DNA from: Methanobacteriota archaeon
GTDB lineage: Archaea; Thermoplasmatota; Poseidoniia; Poseidoniales; Poseidoniaceae
Assembly (NCBI GenBank): GCA_009936765.1
Contig: JAACDL010000064.1
Coordinates: 1 to 14,168, forward strand
Reading direction: 5' to 3'
Length of the DNA: 14,168 nt
The translations under genes were made by a program, and so were the position numbers. How positions within the stretch are numbered: the first letter of the stretch is position 1; every line of letters starts with the position of its first letter. Below are positions 7,995 to 14,168 of the stretch, piece after piece. Below the pieces are notes generated by a model, which was not told the DNA's origin, did not search any database, and saw only the letters and a program-made list of their open reading frames with translations.

Positions 7995-10900
7995 TCACTC
8001 GACAAATTCTGACCAATCTTCTTCGCCAGGGTCTCTAAACCACCAGGCGCCTACTTCGTCTTCATACCATTCTGTTCCGTTTTCATCAACTGTTATTCCG
8101 GAGTCTTCTTCTGAGGCTTCGGTATTATCTTCTTCATACTCCTCTTCTGCCTCTTCACTTTCATATTCCTCCTCATTTGATTCGAGAGTTTCTACATAAT
8201 CCTCATCGTCATCAAAATCTGAGATGAAATCTGGTTTGTCTGGGGTTTCGTCAATGATTGTCTTATCTTCAAATTCATCTAGCGCAACACCCACTGGAAG
8301 AGGTTTTGAAATTCTATCTGTCTGTAATTCAGGATCCATGTCTAAATCTTCTTCTCCCCATTCGTCGAGGTCGCTATTTCTTATTCTCAGTACAATGAAT
8401 ACTACTAACCCTAATATTGCAAAAGCAGCAATGCTACCGACAATTACCATGTCATTACCGGAACTTGTGTCTTCATTTTCTGACTTTTTATCATCAGTAT
8501 CTTCTTCGTCATCAGGACTTGGATTCACAATTGGTTCTTCTCCTATTAATGTCCACTGAACTTCGAAAGTTAGAGGTCTGTCGCCAGGATATATGTAATC
8601 TACAGGACCTTGTCTAATATCGATTTGAATTAAACCATTAACAAGTGCATTTTCAGAAAGATTCTGTAAGACTTCAACCCTGATTTCAATTTCTGAACTA
8701 GCACTGTCGATTAGCACGAACTCACCTTGTCCTGCAGATGGTTCGAATAAGATGAAATCTGACCATTGAGACCATCCATCTGGTTCGAGTGAAATCTCGA
8801 TTGTGTAATTGTTGGTATTAGTAATAGTACAATCAAATTTTTGCACTACAGATGGGTCGATTATAACTTGTCCACAATCAAGAGTTACATCGTTCATTAT
8901 GTCTGGAGTCCATGGTGTTGAATTTGTATCATTACCTTCTGTCTCGTTTTCTTCAACTTCCGATCCGTAAGATACCAAGTTGATTTCAAGTGGCTCCTGC
9001 CCAGTGCTTATCCATCCGGGTTCAGTTACGTTTACGAACAATATCCCCCCTCCTGGGAAATTAACTAGGAATTGAGTAAAGTTATCACTGAATTGTTCTG
9101 TCCCTGTAAGAGATTGGTTGGTGGTACTGTTATGGATTGACCATGTGATCGTTGCTCCGTCTAGCAGCCCTGATTGTTGTGGGTTAACGGCTTCAATATT
9201 AATTCGCACATCGGTTTCATTATCCCAATCTAACTCATATGTGTCTTCTGTAGAAGAGATTGTTGCCCCTACATTTACTGTTGAAGTAACTGAAACAGAC
9301 TTTGAGGAAATCTCTCGATTCTGGGCGTCTCCTGCAAAACCACTGAAGTTAGCCCAAAAGGTGACTTCGCCGTAAATGTCAGTTGTAAATACTCCTAAAT
9401 CGGAGAAGTCTGTAAGATTAATTCCGTCCCAATTAGTCGAAATTGGATATACTCCTGAAGTGGTTTCCATTGACACGATTATGTTACCATTTTCAGTGTT
9501 AGCTACTTCATCTTCAAGAATTATTTCCAATGCGAATGGCGAGCCCAAAATGATTTCAGAAGTTGCTACAATCTCGTAATCGAGAGTAATCGGGACATCA
9601 TTTATAGAATATGCAGGCCCCACTGAAATTACTGCACTTGTTGAATTACCATACTGGTCAACAGCAACTACTGCAACCCAATATTCATGGGAATCTATCA
9701 AGCCTGTCAGATTAGTTGAGTTGGTTGAGGCAGACACATTGGCAATACTTGTCAATCCCGAAATACTACTGAATGAACCGTTCTCAAGATATATTTCGTA
9801 ATGGTCAATCACTTCTGTTGAACTATTCCACGACACTGAAAGTGCTCCTCCTGTGTCATTCTCAATATCTCCAATTTCGACCCCTTCTACTGCTAATGGC
9901 GGGCTTGGGTATGGAATTGTTACCTGTATTGAATTAGACAAGTTGGATGTTACTCCGAAGAAATGAACAGATCTAACTGAATACCAATAAGTTGAGCCTA
10001 CAGAAATATTGGTGTCAATAGTCATGTTTTGACCGCCAGATGTATTGTAAACATCGATGAATGACACGGTTTCATTTGCCGATTCTAGCCTGAATATCTC
10101 GAACTCGACGAAGTCGTCGCCGAAGTCGAATACTTCATTCCAAGATAGTACTACTTTCTCATTGTCCACTGAATCTAAAACCAGTGTTGGCTGAATAGGT
10201 AATGACAAGTCTGGAGCTCCAGGAATGTAAATCGCTGCAATATTACTCAGTGAAATAACTCCTGCTTGAGATGAATTCACTGGGAAACTAACTGTGTAAT
10301 TGCCAGTGCCTCCAGTCATCCCCTGATTCAGAACATTGGTGAGATTTGTTGTAGCGTGTGGATTTACATCTACTGTGAAACTGCAATCATAACCAATATC
10401 TAGGTCAGAGAAAGTAAATTGCCCCATTCCGCTACTGTTTACTTCCATTGAATAAGTACTCATTATGATTCCATATGAGTCCATAGAAGACGGTAGGGTC
10501 GCCAATACTGGGATTAAATCGTCTTTGATTTCATTGGCTTCATCTGCCATTATCAAAGAATCTAGACCGTTGGAAGAATCTCCAGCGTATCCCGTGGCAT
10601 CCATCTCCAGCGTTCCATCGCCGTCAGCATCTAATTCGATACTATGCCACCCTCCGATGAAGACTCCTTGGTTGACTTCGCCTGCACCGATAATCTGCTC
10701 CAAAACTCCGTCATTATCCATGTCCATGGTAATTATCGAAGTCGGCATAGACCAAGGTTCCAAGACATAATTCGCCACATTTCCAACACTTGAAGCGTTA
10801 ATCTGTCTGTGAGAAATATTGCCTTCAAGAGTCGAAGCTGAGTTATCGGTGACTCCAGAAACCGGAGTTAACAAATCCAGGTTACCGTCTCCGTCAAAGT

Positions 10901-12158
10901 CGCTAATTACAGAATCTAAAAGGCCTATCTGGCCTTGAACAAAATTAGGGTTCCATTGTGTTCCGTTGTTGATCAAAAATGCATACCCTTGGTCATTGCT
11001 TCCAATCAAATCAATATCCCCATCTCCATCTAAATCGGTGATAATTTCATCGCTTTTGATACCATCAAAAGTAGTTAATGGCCCGCCCCAAGCACCATTG
11101 AAAATAGCCCAATTAGTCCAATGCCCCATGTTATCCATTACCAATACTGACTCATTACCATTAGAAAAGAAATCATTCGAATGCAATGATAGTAAGTTGG
11201 CTGGAATTCCTTCTGTGCCATTCGGATTAATCACAGTAGTAGAACTGGTAGCTAAATTCCATGATGTGTTAGACCATGTGTTGAATTCTAGTACGCCCAT
11301 GTCATGGATAGTTACGATATCATCTAATCCATCCTTGTTCATATCTCCAATTTTAGCAGAGATCAACCCACTGGAAAGGGAGAGATTTAGCACTGAATCA
11401 AAGGTTGTACCGTTTGCTATGTGCACGCAAGCGGTGCCGGAAATAGTCGAGAAGGCAATGATGTCCTGGCTACCATCGCCATTCAAATCTCCCACTGACA
11501 GAGAGGTTGCATTATCACATGATGAAATCGGAGTGGAAATTGTGATTCCAGATGAAGTCCAATCTGCCCATACAATTGTGGTAGAATAATTGGTTGGATC
11601 AGCGGTTGACAAAAATACCGGCTCCGGTAGTCCATCTCCGTCAATATCAGATTCTACGACTTGCTGATACTCACCTATCTGGAAATGCCCCCCTCCTACT
11701 TGTGGAGCAAAACTGATATTGAGATTGGAGGATTGTATGGTAGATTCTGATGGCACCAATATATCAGGAACTAAACTACTACCATTACCTAGCATAGAAG
11801 TGATTGAGGTATTTCCATCATAGAACTGATTCTGGTGTCCAATATTACCATATCCTGTACCAGAGAACTCCCACTCAAATATTCCATCTTCATTTAGATC
11901 GAGCCAGACCTGTCCAGGGGTTTCTTCGCCATGGTCCACGTTAAGGTTTAGAAATGAGGTTTGGAAAGTCACATTACGAGGAACATCCATGGTTACTGAA
12001 TTGTTTGTCGCCCCCCCTTGTAAATCTATTTCGACAGAGGCAACTCCGCCTGTGAAGGAAGAAATGGTAGTCGACTCTTCTGATGCCGATACATAGTTAA
12101 TCGGAAAACAAGATACCAGCAGTAGAGTCGTAAGCAAAATCGGAGAGAGACGCTTCAT
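7995..12158 (-). CDS. Large membrane-anchored surface protein with FG-GAP/VCBS and fibronectin-III domains
   Basis: A 1387-residue protein, apparently exported. Residues 1-25 form a signal sequence (KR, then a hydrophobic core, ending YVSA). It also holds a lipobox-like LVSC with cysteine at 17, so lipid anchoring is possible. The N-terminal half has calcium-type D-x-D/N-x-D-G loops near 87, 171, 224, 272, 375, 420, 479 and 510, the pattern of FG-GAP/VCBS propeller repeats. Two fibronectin-III-like domains follow (about 648-749 and 755-847), then beta-rich Ig-like segments to about 1205. A linker rich in D and E leads to one membrane helix at about 1236-1257. The remaining tail is strongly acidic and ends in an aromatic cluster (WYEDEVGAWWFRDPGEEDW). 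Many N-x-S/T sites fit an extracellular glycoprotein. An adhesion, envelope or polymer-binding role is inference; no catalytic domain is seen. ATG 12158 is chosen over ATG 12215 because the signal peptide starts there and GGGTG precedes it. Confidence 0.85.
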   Translation of the reverse strand: MKRLSPILLTTLLLVSCFPINYVSASEESTTISSFTGGVASVEIDLQGGATNNSVTMDVPRNVTFQTSFLNLNVDHGEETPGQVWLDLNEDGIFEWEFSGTGYGNIGHQNQFYDGNTSITSMLGNGSSLVPDILVPSESTIQSSNLNISFAPQVGGGHFQIGEYQQVVESDIDGDGLPEPVFLSTADPTNYSTTIVWADWTSSGITISTPISSCDNATSLSVGDLNGDGSQDIIAFSTISGTACVHIANGTTFDSVLNLSLSSGLISAKIGDMNKDGLDDIVTIHDMGVLEFNTWSNTSWNLATSSTTVINPNGTEGIPANLLSLHSNDFFSNGNESVLVMDNMGHWTNWAIFNGAWGGPLTTFDGIKSDEIITDLDGDGDIDLIGSNDQGYAFLINNGTQWNPNFVQGQIGLLDSVISDFDGDGNLDLLTPVSGVTDNSASTLEGNISHRQINASSVGNVANYVLEPWSMPTSIITMDMDNDGVLEQIIGAGEVNQGVFIGGWHSIELDADGDGTLEMDATGYAGDSSNGLDSLIMADEANEIKDDLIPVLATLPSSMDSYGIIMSTYSMEVNSSGMGQFTFSDLDIGYDCSFTVDVNPHATTNLTNVLNQGMTGGTGNYTVSFPVNSSQAGVISLSNIAAIYIPGAPDLSLPIQPTLVLDSVDNEKVVLSWNEVFDFGDDFVEFEIFRLESANETVSFIDVYNTSGGQNMTIDTNISVGSTYWYSVRSVHFFGVTSNLSNSIQVTIPYPSPPLAVEGVEIGDIENDTGGALSVSWNSSTEVIDHYEIYLENGSFSSISGLTSIANVSASTNSTNLTGLIDSHEYWVAVVAVDQYGNSTSAVISVGPAYSINDVPITLDYEIVATSEIILGSPFALEIILEDEVANTENGNIIVSMETTSGVYPISTNWDGINLTDFSDLGVFTTDIYGEVTFWANFSGFAGDAQNREISSKSVSVTSTVNVGATISSTEDTYELDWDNETDVRINIEAVNPQQSGLLDGATITWSIHNSTTNQSLTGTEQFSDNFTQFLVNFPGGGILFVNVTEPGWISTGQEPLEINLVSYGSEVEENETEGNDTNSTPWTPDIMNDVTLDCGQVIIDPSVVQKFDCTITNTNNYTIEISLEPDGWSQWSDFILFEPSAGQGEFVLIDSASSEIEIRVEVLQNLSENALVNGLIQIDIRQGPVDYIYPGDRPLTFEVQWTLIGEEPIVNPSPDDEEDTDDKKSENEDTSSGNDMVIVGSIAAFAILGLVVFIVLRIRNSDLDEWGEEDLDMDPELQTDRISKPLPVGVALDEFEDKTIIDETPDKPDFISDFDDDEDYVETLESNEEEYESEEAEEEYEEDNTEASEEDSGITVDENGTEWYEDEVGAWWFRDPGEEDWSEFVE

Positions 12159-12256
12159 TTTAACACCCGGGTAAATGGTTGAATATGGCGCTCCTTCAAG
12201 TGCCTTATCCTCCATGTAATCAACAATTTGAGGTTTGGAAAGGATTTCTTTTCAGC

Positions 12257-12294
12257 CGTAATGTTATTTAATAAGTGGCTGTAATAACATTACG
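12257..12294. promoter_or_regulatory. Perfect 12-bp inverted repeat around a TATA-like element in a divergent promoter
   Basis: The left arm CGTAATGTTATT (12257-12268) and right arm AATAACATTACG (12283-12294) are exact reverse complements separated by 14 bp. TTATTTAATAA (12264-12274) overlaps the left arm and reads as a TATA-like box on both strands. The element lies between the surface-protein gene (minus strand, ATG 12158) and the winged-helix operon (plus strand, ATG 12403). A dimer bound here would compete with TBP/TFB for either promoter. The winged-helix protein encoded just downstream is a possible but unproven binder. A transcribed hairpin is also formally possible, but the AT-rich stem and lack of a T-tract make a terminator unlikely. 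Confidence 0.55.
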
Positions 12295-12311
12295 TACTGA
12301 GGCAAACAGGC

Positions 12312-12320
12312 CTTTAATAC
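12312..12320 (+). promoter_or_regulatory. Second TATA-like element for the winged-helix operon
   Basis: TTTAATACT lies about 85 bp before ATG 12403 and would place a transcript start near 12340-12345. It is an alternative to the TATA-like box inside the inverted repeat. Support is composition and position only. Confidence 0.25.
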
Positions 12321-12393
12321 TCATTTGATTGAGGCTGGGATACGTTGGTACAGGAATCGAGTTGTAGTTTGCAAGACGATGTACGAAACAAAA

Positions 12394-12399
12394 GGTGAT
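12394..12399 (+). promoter_or_regulatory. GGTGAT ribosome-binding site that decides the start at 12403
   Basis: GGTGAT is complementary to the conserved ATCACC near the 3' end of archaeal 16S rRNA and lies 3 nt before ATG 12403. The identical GGTGAT-N3-ATG layout precedes the next gene. It favours 12403 over ATG 12379 and TTG 12325. Confidence 0.55.
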
Positions 12400-12402
12400 G
12401 AT

Positions 12403-12903
12403 ATGGAAGACGATACAAGAGTACTGATTCGTGCAGGTGATGTTGAGATTGACCTCACTGGCGCGCAGACAAGTGTTGACGAACGTCTAACAAGAGTTAG
12501 GCAAGACGACACATGGTCGATTGCACTATCGCGAATTCGCAATGCAAGAGAGAGAGCAATCGAAGCCGCTGTTGACGCTGCTAGAGAGTCTGGTCTGCCA
12601 GAACGTGGTTCTGCTTTCAGGGCGCTTATCGAAAACTGCAGTCTAATTCGAAAGCCAGACCAAGTTCTAGGTGCTATTCAGTATCTCAGGGATGTAGAAG
12701 GTGTCAATGATAGCCCGCCTCGTGTAATAGATCAGTTGTTTATTGACGCTGGTTTGGAGCCACCAGGTAATCTCTCTCTTTACCTCAACAGGCTACGAGA
12801 GAAGGGTTTCTTAGTGACCCCTCCATCTGCAAAAGAGAAGAACAGGTATGCTATTCTTACTCCTGAAGGACGCGCACATCTCGACAAGCGAAGTCGATAC
12901 TGA
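12403..12903 (+). CDS. Conserved hypothetical protein with a C-terminal winged-helix domain
   Basis: A 166-residue, charged, cytoplasmic protein. The N terminus (6-32) has an alternating strand pattern, RVLIRAGDVEIDLTG, resembling short beta modules seen at the start of several archaeal hypothetical proteins. A helical stretch rich in R, E and A runs from about 36 to 62. The C-terminal part (about 103-162) looks like a winged helix: PPRVIDQLFIDAG, then NLSLYLNRLREKGFL as a likely recognition helix and turn, then a wing and RYAILTPEGRAHL. The ending LTPEG is common in such domains. DNA binding is therefore likely but not shown. Gene order and the symmetric element in its promoter make autoregulation plausible. 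ATG 12403 was chosen for its GGTGAT ribosome-binding site; ATG 12379 would add eight residues. The pentapeptide-repeat gene begins 10 bp after its stop. Confidence 0.75.
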   Translation: MEDDTRVLIRAGDVEIDLTGAQTSVDERLTRVRQDDTWSIALSRIRNARERAIEAAVDAARESGLPERGSAFRALIENCSLIRKPDQVLGAIQYLRDVEGVNDSPPRVIDQLFIDAGLEPPGNLSLYLNRLREKGFLVTPPSAKEKNRYAILTPEGRAHLDKRSRY

Positions 12904-12904
12904 T

Positions 12905-12910
12905 GGTGAT
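12905..12910 (+). promoter_or_regulatory. GGTGAT ribosome-binding site of the pentapeptide-repeat gene
   Basis: GGTGAT begins 1 nt after the upstream TGA stop and ends 3 nt before ATG 12914. It supports tight translational coupling with the winged-helix gene and matches the layout at 12394. Confidence 0.55.
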
Positions 12911-12913
12911 TAA

Positions 12914-13336
12914 ATGGTAATGTCGGGCAGTAGTACCGACAAGGAAGAAGAGCCTTTGGATTGGTCATTCCAAAACCATGCTAACGAACTATTGCGAAGA
13001 GGAAATCATCCTCGGTCCAATTTCCGAAGGAGCATTCTTGATAAGGCTGATTTAACTGAAGGTAACTTCGTAAATTCAGATTTTAGGAGAGCTTCGATGG
13101 TGGAGGTTGATCTAATGAAATCAGCATTTGACAATTGTGACTTCCGTGGTGCAGACCTCCGTAAAGCGAGATTAAACCTCTCTAACTTCCGGAATTGTTC
13201 GTTCGAAGGAGCGGATATTAGAGGCATACGTGGGAGGTATGCTATATGGCAGGGAAGCGATTGGTGGAATGCTAAATTGGATGATGACCTTGCTAAAGTA
13301 CTGGCCAAAAAATGGCCCAAGCCCGAGGATGCTTGA
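12914..13336 (+). CDS. Pentapeptide-repeat protein
   Basis: A 140-residue soluble protein. Residues 35-104 form about 14 consecutive pentapeptides of the A/S/C-D/N/F-L/F-x-x type, for example ADLTE, GNFVN, SDFRR, CDFRG, ADLRK, SNFRN, CSFEG and ADIRG. These should fold as a short right-handed quadrilateral beta-helix of three to four coils. The N-terminal 34 residues are charged and probably helical. The C terminus (from about 105) has an aromatic patch, IWQGSDWWNAKL, and a short helix ending KKWPKPEDA, likely a cap. No catalytic site is visible. Some pentapeptide-repeat proteins mimic DNA and bind gyrase, but most have unknown roles, and this one is too short to assign. ATG 12914 has GGTGAT 3 nt upstream; ATG 12920 is two codons in. 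It is the second gene of the operon. Confidence 0.9.
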   Translation: MVMSGSSTDKEEEPLDWSFQNHANELLRRGNHPRSNFRRSILDKADLTEGNFVNSDFRRASMVEVDLMKSAFDNCDFRGADLRKARLNLSNFRNCSFEGADIRGIRGRYAIWQGSDWWNAKLDDDLAKVLAKKWPKPEDA

Positions 13337-13361
13337 ATAAGTGGTTCTTCTACGAAGGCTC

Positions 13362-13775
13362 ATGGCAGTTCGTTTGACTAGACGGGTAGATTTCCCAATG
13401 CTAGACATGGCAGGGATTGCATTCTACCCGAGAATATTCGATCTTGCACATCGTTTTTTTGAAGAGTCGTGGAATCAAATATGTGGTTTTGATTATTCAC
13501 ATATCATTGGTGAAATGGAAATTGGTTTCCCAGTAGTTGACATCAAATCTGAATTTCATTTACCGTTTAGGTATGGCGATACTGTCACCGCAACTATTTG
13601 GATTTCAAAGGTTGGAAACAAATCCTGTACTTCGCAATACAGGTTCCACAACCAGAACAAAGATTTGCTTTGGTCTAGTGAACAAGTGACTGTCTGTGTT
13701 AGCATGATAGACATGACTTCACTTGTCATTCCGGATTCCCTAAGAAATGGATTGGAGGCTTGCACAGATGAGTAA
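13362..13775 (+). CDS. Acyl-CoA thioesterase of the 4-hydroxybenzoyl-CoA thioesterase (hotdog) family
   Basis: Predicted cytosolic hotdog-fold thioesterase hydrolysing an acyl- or aroyl-CoA; the substrate is not determined. From ATG 13362 it has 137 residues, the usual size. The active-site loop LDMAGIAFYPRIFDLAHRFF (14-33) closely matches the family's D-x-x-G-x-x-F/Y-Y-P signature, with D15 as the likely catalytic aspartate. Later strands include IGFPVVDIKSEFHLPFRYGD (54-73), which contains the typical FRYGD turn, and VTATIWISKVG. A GTG at 13341 would add seven residues; ATG 13362 is preferred because the first strand, VRLTRRVDF, follows immediately. The stop TAA overlaps the next gene's start by 8 bp (ATGAGTAA). 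Confidence 0.9.
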   Translation: MAVRLTRRVDFPMLDMAGIAFYPRIFDLAHRFFEESWNQICGFDYSHIIGEMEIGFPVVDIKSEFHLPFRYGDTVTATIWISKVGNKSCTSQYRFHNQNKDLLWSSEQVTVCVSMIDMTSLVIPDSLRNGLEACTDE

Positions 13776-14168
13776 TGATTTCTCAATACGCATGAGTGGA
13801 GATGACGGTCTAGCGCCTCCGGCTTCCTTGTTTTCTCCTAAACCGGACAAAAAAGGCCCGAAAACAATTGCAATATTGCTCATCCTAGGGTCGATTTTGA
13901 TGGTTCTAATTGGTTGGGGAGACGTTCAGAATTCAATGGCAGATGATTTTCCTGAAGCCGATTTAGATCCCATTTTAGAAAATTATGAAAACCAACAATT
14001 GAACATTACCGCCGAGGACTATCAAGAATATCACGATGAGGTGAGGGACTCAGGAGCTTATTCTGTTAGAGGGTATTCACTACTCGTAGGAGGTTTGCTA
14101 GTTCTAGCGGGTGGGTTCCTACTATTCCGACTAAATATCCTAGGAGTTAAGTTATCGATTCTTGGTTC
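13768..14168 (+). CDS. Membrane protein with at least two helices, 3' end cut off by the window
   Basis: Not recognised as a named family. The open frame runs to the window edge (133 complete codons). Residues 1-32 are a polar, presumably cytoplasmic, head with proline and a KPDKKGPK stretch. A first membrane helix is at about 33-50 (TIAILLILGSILMVLIGW). An acidic loop at about 51-100, rich in D, E, N and Y, follows. A second helix is at about 103-120 (YSLLVGGLLVLAGGFLLF). More may follow beyond the edge. The positive charges before helix 1 place the loop outside. ATG 13768 overlaps the thioesterase stop by 8 bp, and GGAGG lies about 9 nt upstream, so translation is probably coupled. An internal ATG at 13792 is a weaker alternative. 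Confidence 0.75.
   Translation, partial: MSNDFSIRMSGDDGLAPPASLFSPKPDKKGPKTIAILLILGSILMVLIGWGDVQNSMADDFPEADLDPILENYENQQLNITAEDYQEYHDEVRDSGAYSVRGYSLLVGGLLVLAGGFLLFRLNILGVKLSILG

Noticed and set aside
8014..8016. TTG at 8016 as the PAC2-family start
   Set aside because: It would overlap the upstream gene and ignore the strong GGAGGAG placed 5 nt before ATG 7953.
8030..8220. Simple-sequence repeat or microsatellite
   Set aside because: The TTC/TCC-rich stretch is the coding sequence of the acidic tail (Glu/Asp codons) on the opposite strand, with no fixed repeat unit.
10966..11589. 207-codon open frame on the plus strand
   Set aside because: It lies entirely antisense to the large surface-protein gene. 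Its translation is low-complexity (rich in S, I, P, V) and it has no start signal or recognisable motif.
12159..12215. N-terminal extension of the surface protein from ATG 12215
   Set aside because: It would put 19 polar residues before a clear signal peptide that starts at MKRLS.
12257..12294. Rho-independent-style terminator hairpin
   Set aside because: The stem is AT-rich, no T-tract follows on either strand, and it lies between divergent genes where nothing needs terminating.

Overview
The window looks like a piece of an archaeal chromosome. It carries a single MCM replicative helicase, the archaea-specific Glu-tRNA(Gln) amidotransferase subunit GatE, a Trm1-type tRNA dimethyltransferase and a PAC2-family proteasome-assembly-chaperone homologue. 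Shine-Dalgarno sequences of the GGAGG / GGTGAT type precede most starts. The moderate AT bias and a very large, calcium-motif-rich, membrane-anchored surface protein with an acidic tail are compatible with a marine Thermoplasmatota lineage (Marine Group II / Poseidoniales). That placement is inference from gene content only. Genes are tightly packed and I saw no RNA gene, mobile element, CRISPR array or prophage.

Layout. (1) Positions 1-3672, minus strand: mcm, then gatE 40 bp downstream; gatE runs off the left edge. (2) 3673-3841: a divergent promoter region with three TCCANTGG palindromes spaced 30 and 10 bp. (3) 3842-7221, plus strand: an esterase-D-like alpha/beta hydrolase, purM and trm1, closely spaced and probably one operon. 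purM is split by a single in-frame TAA although both halves are well conserved. (4) 7210-12158, minus strand: a 1387-residue secreted or membrane-anchored FG-GAP plus fibronectin-III protein followed by a PAC2-family gene, whose end overlaps the end of trm1 by 12 bp. (5) 12159-12402: a second divergent promoter region, in which a perfect 12-bp inverted repeat brackets a TATA-like element. (6) 12403-14168, plus strand: a tight four-gene run of a winged-helix protein, a pentapeptide-repeat protein, a 4HBT-type hotdog thioesterase and a two-helix membrane protein that runs off the right edge.

How the parts fit. The left two thirds are mostly housekeeping: replication, tRNA-Gln charging, purine synthesis, tRNA modification and proteasome assembly. 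The right third is less familiar: a large surface protein divergent from a small operon headed by a putative DNA-binding protein, with a symmetric operator-like element at the shared promoter. The points most worth checking are the purM stop codon and the two operator-like divergent promoters.
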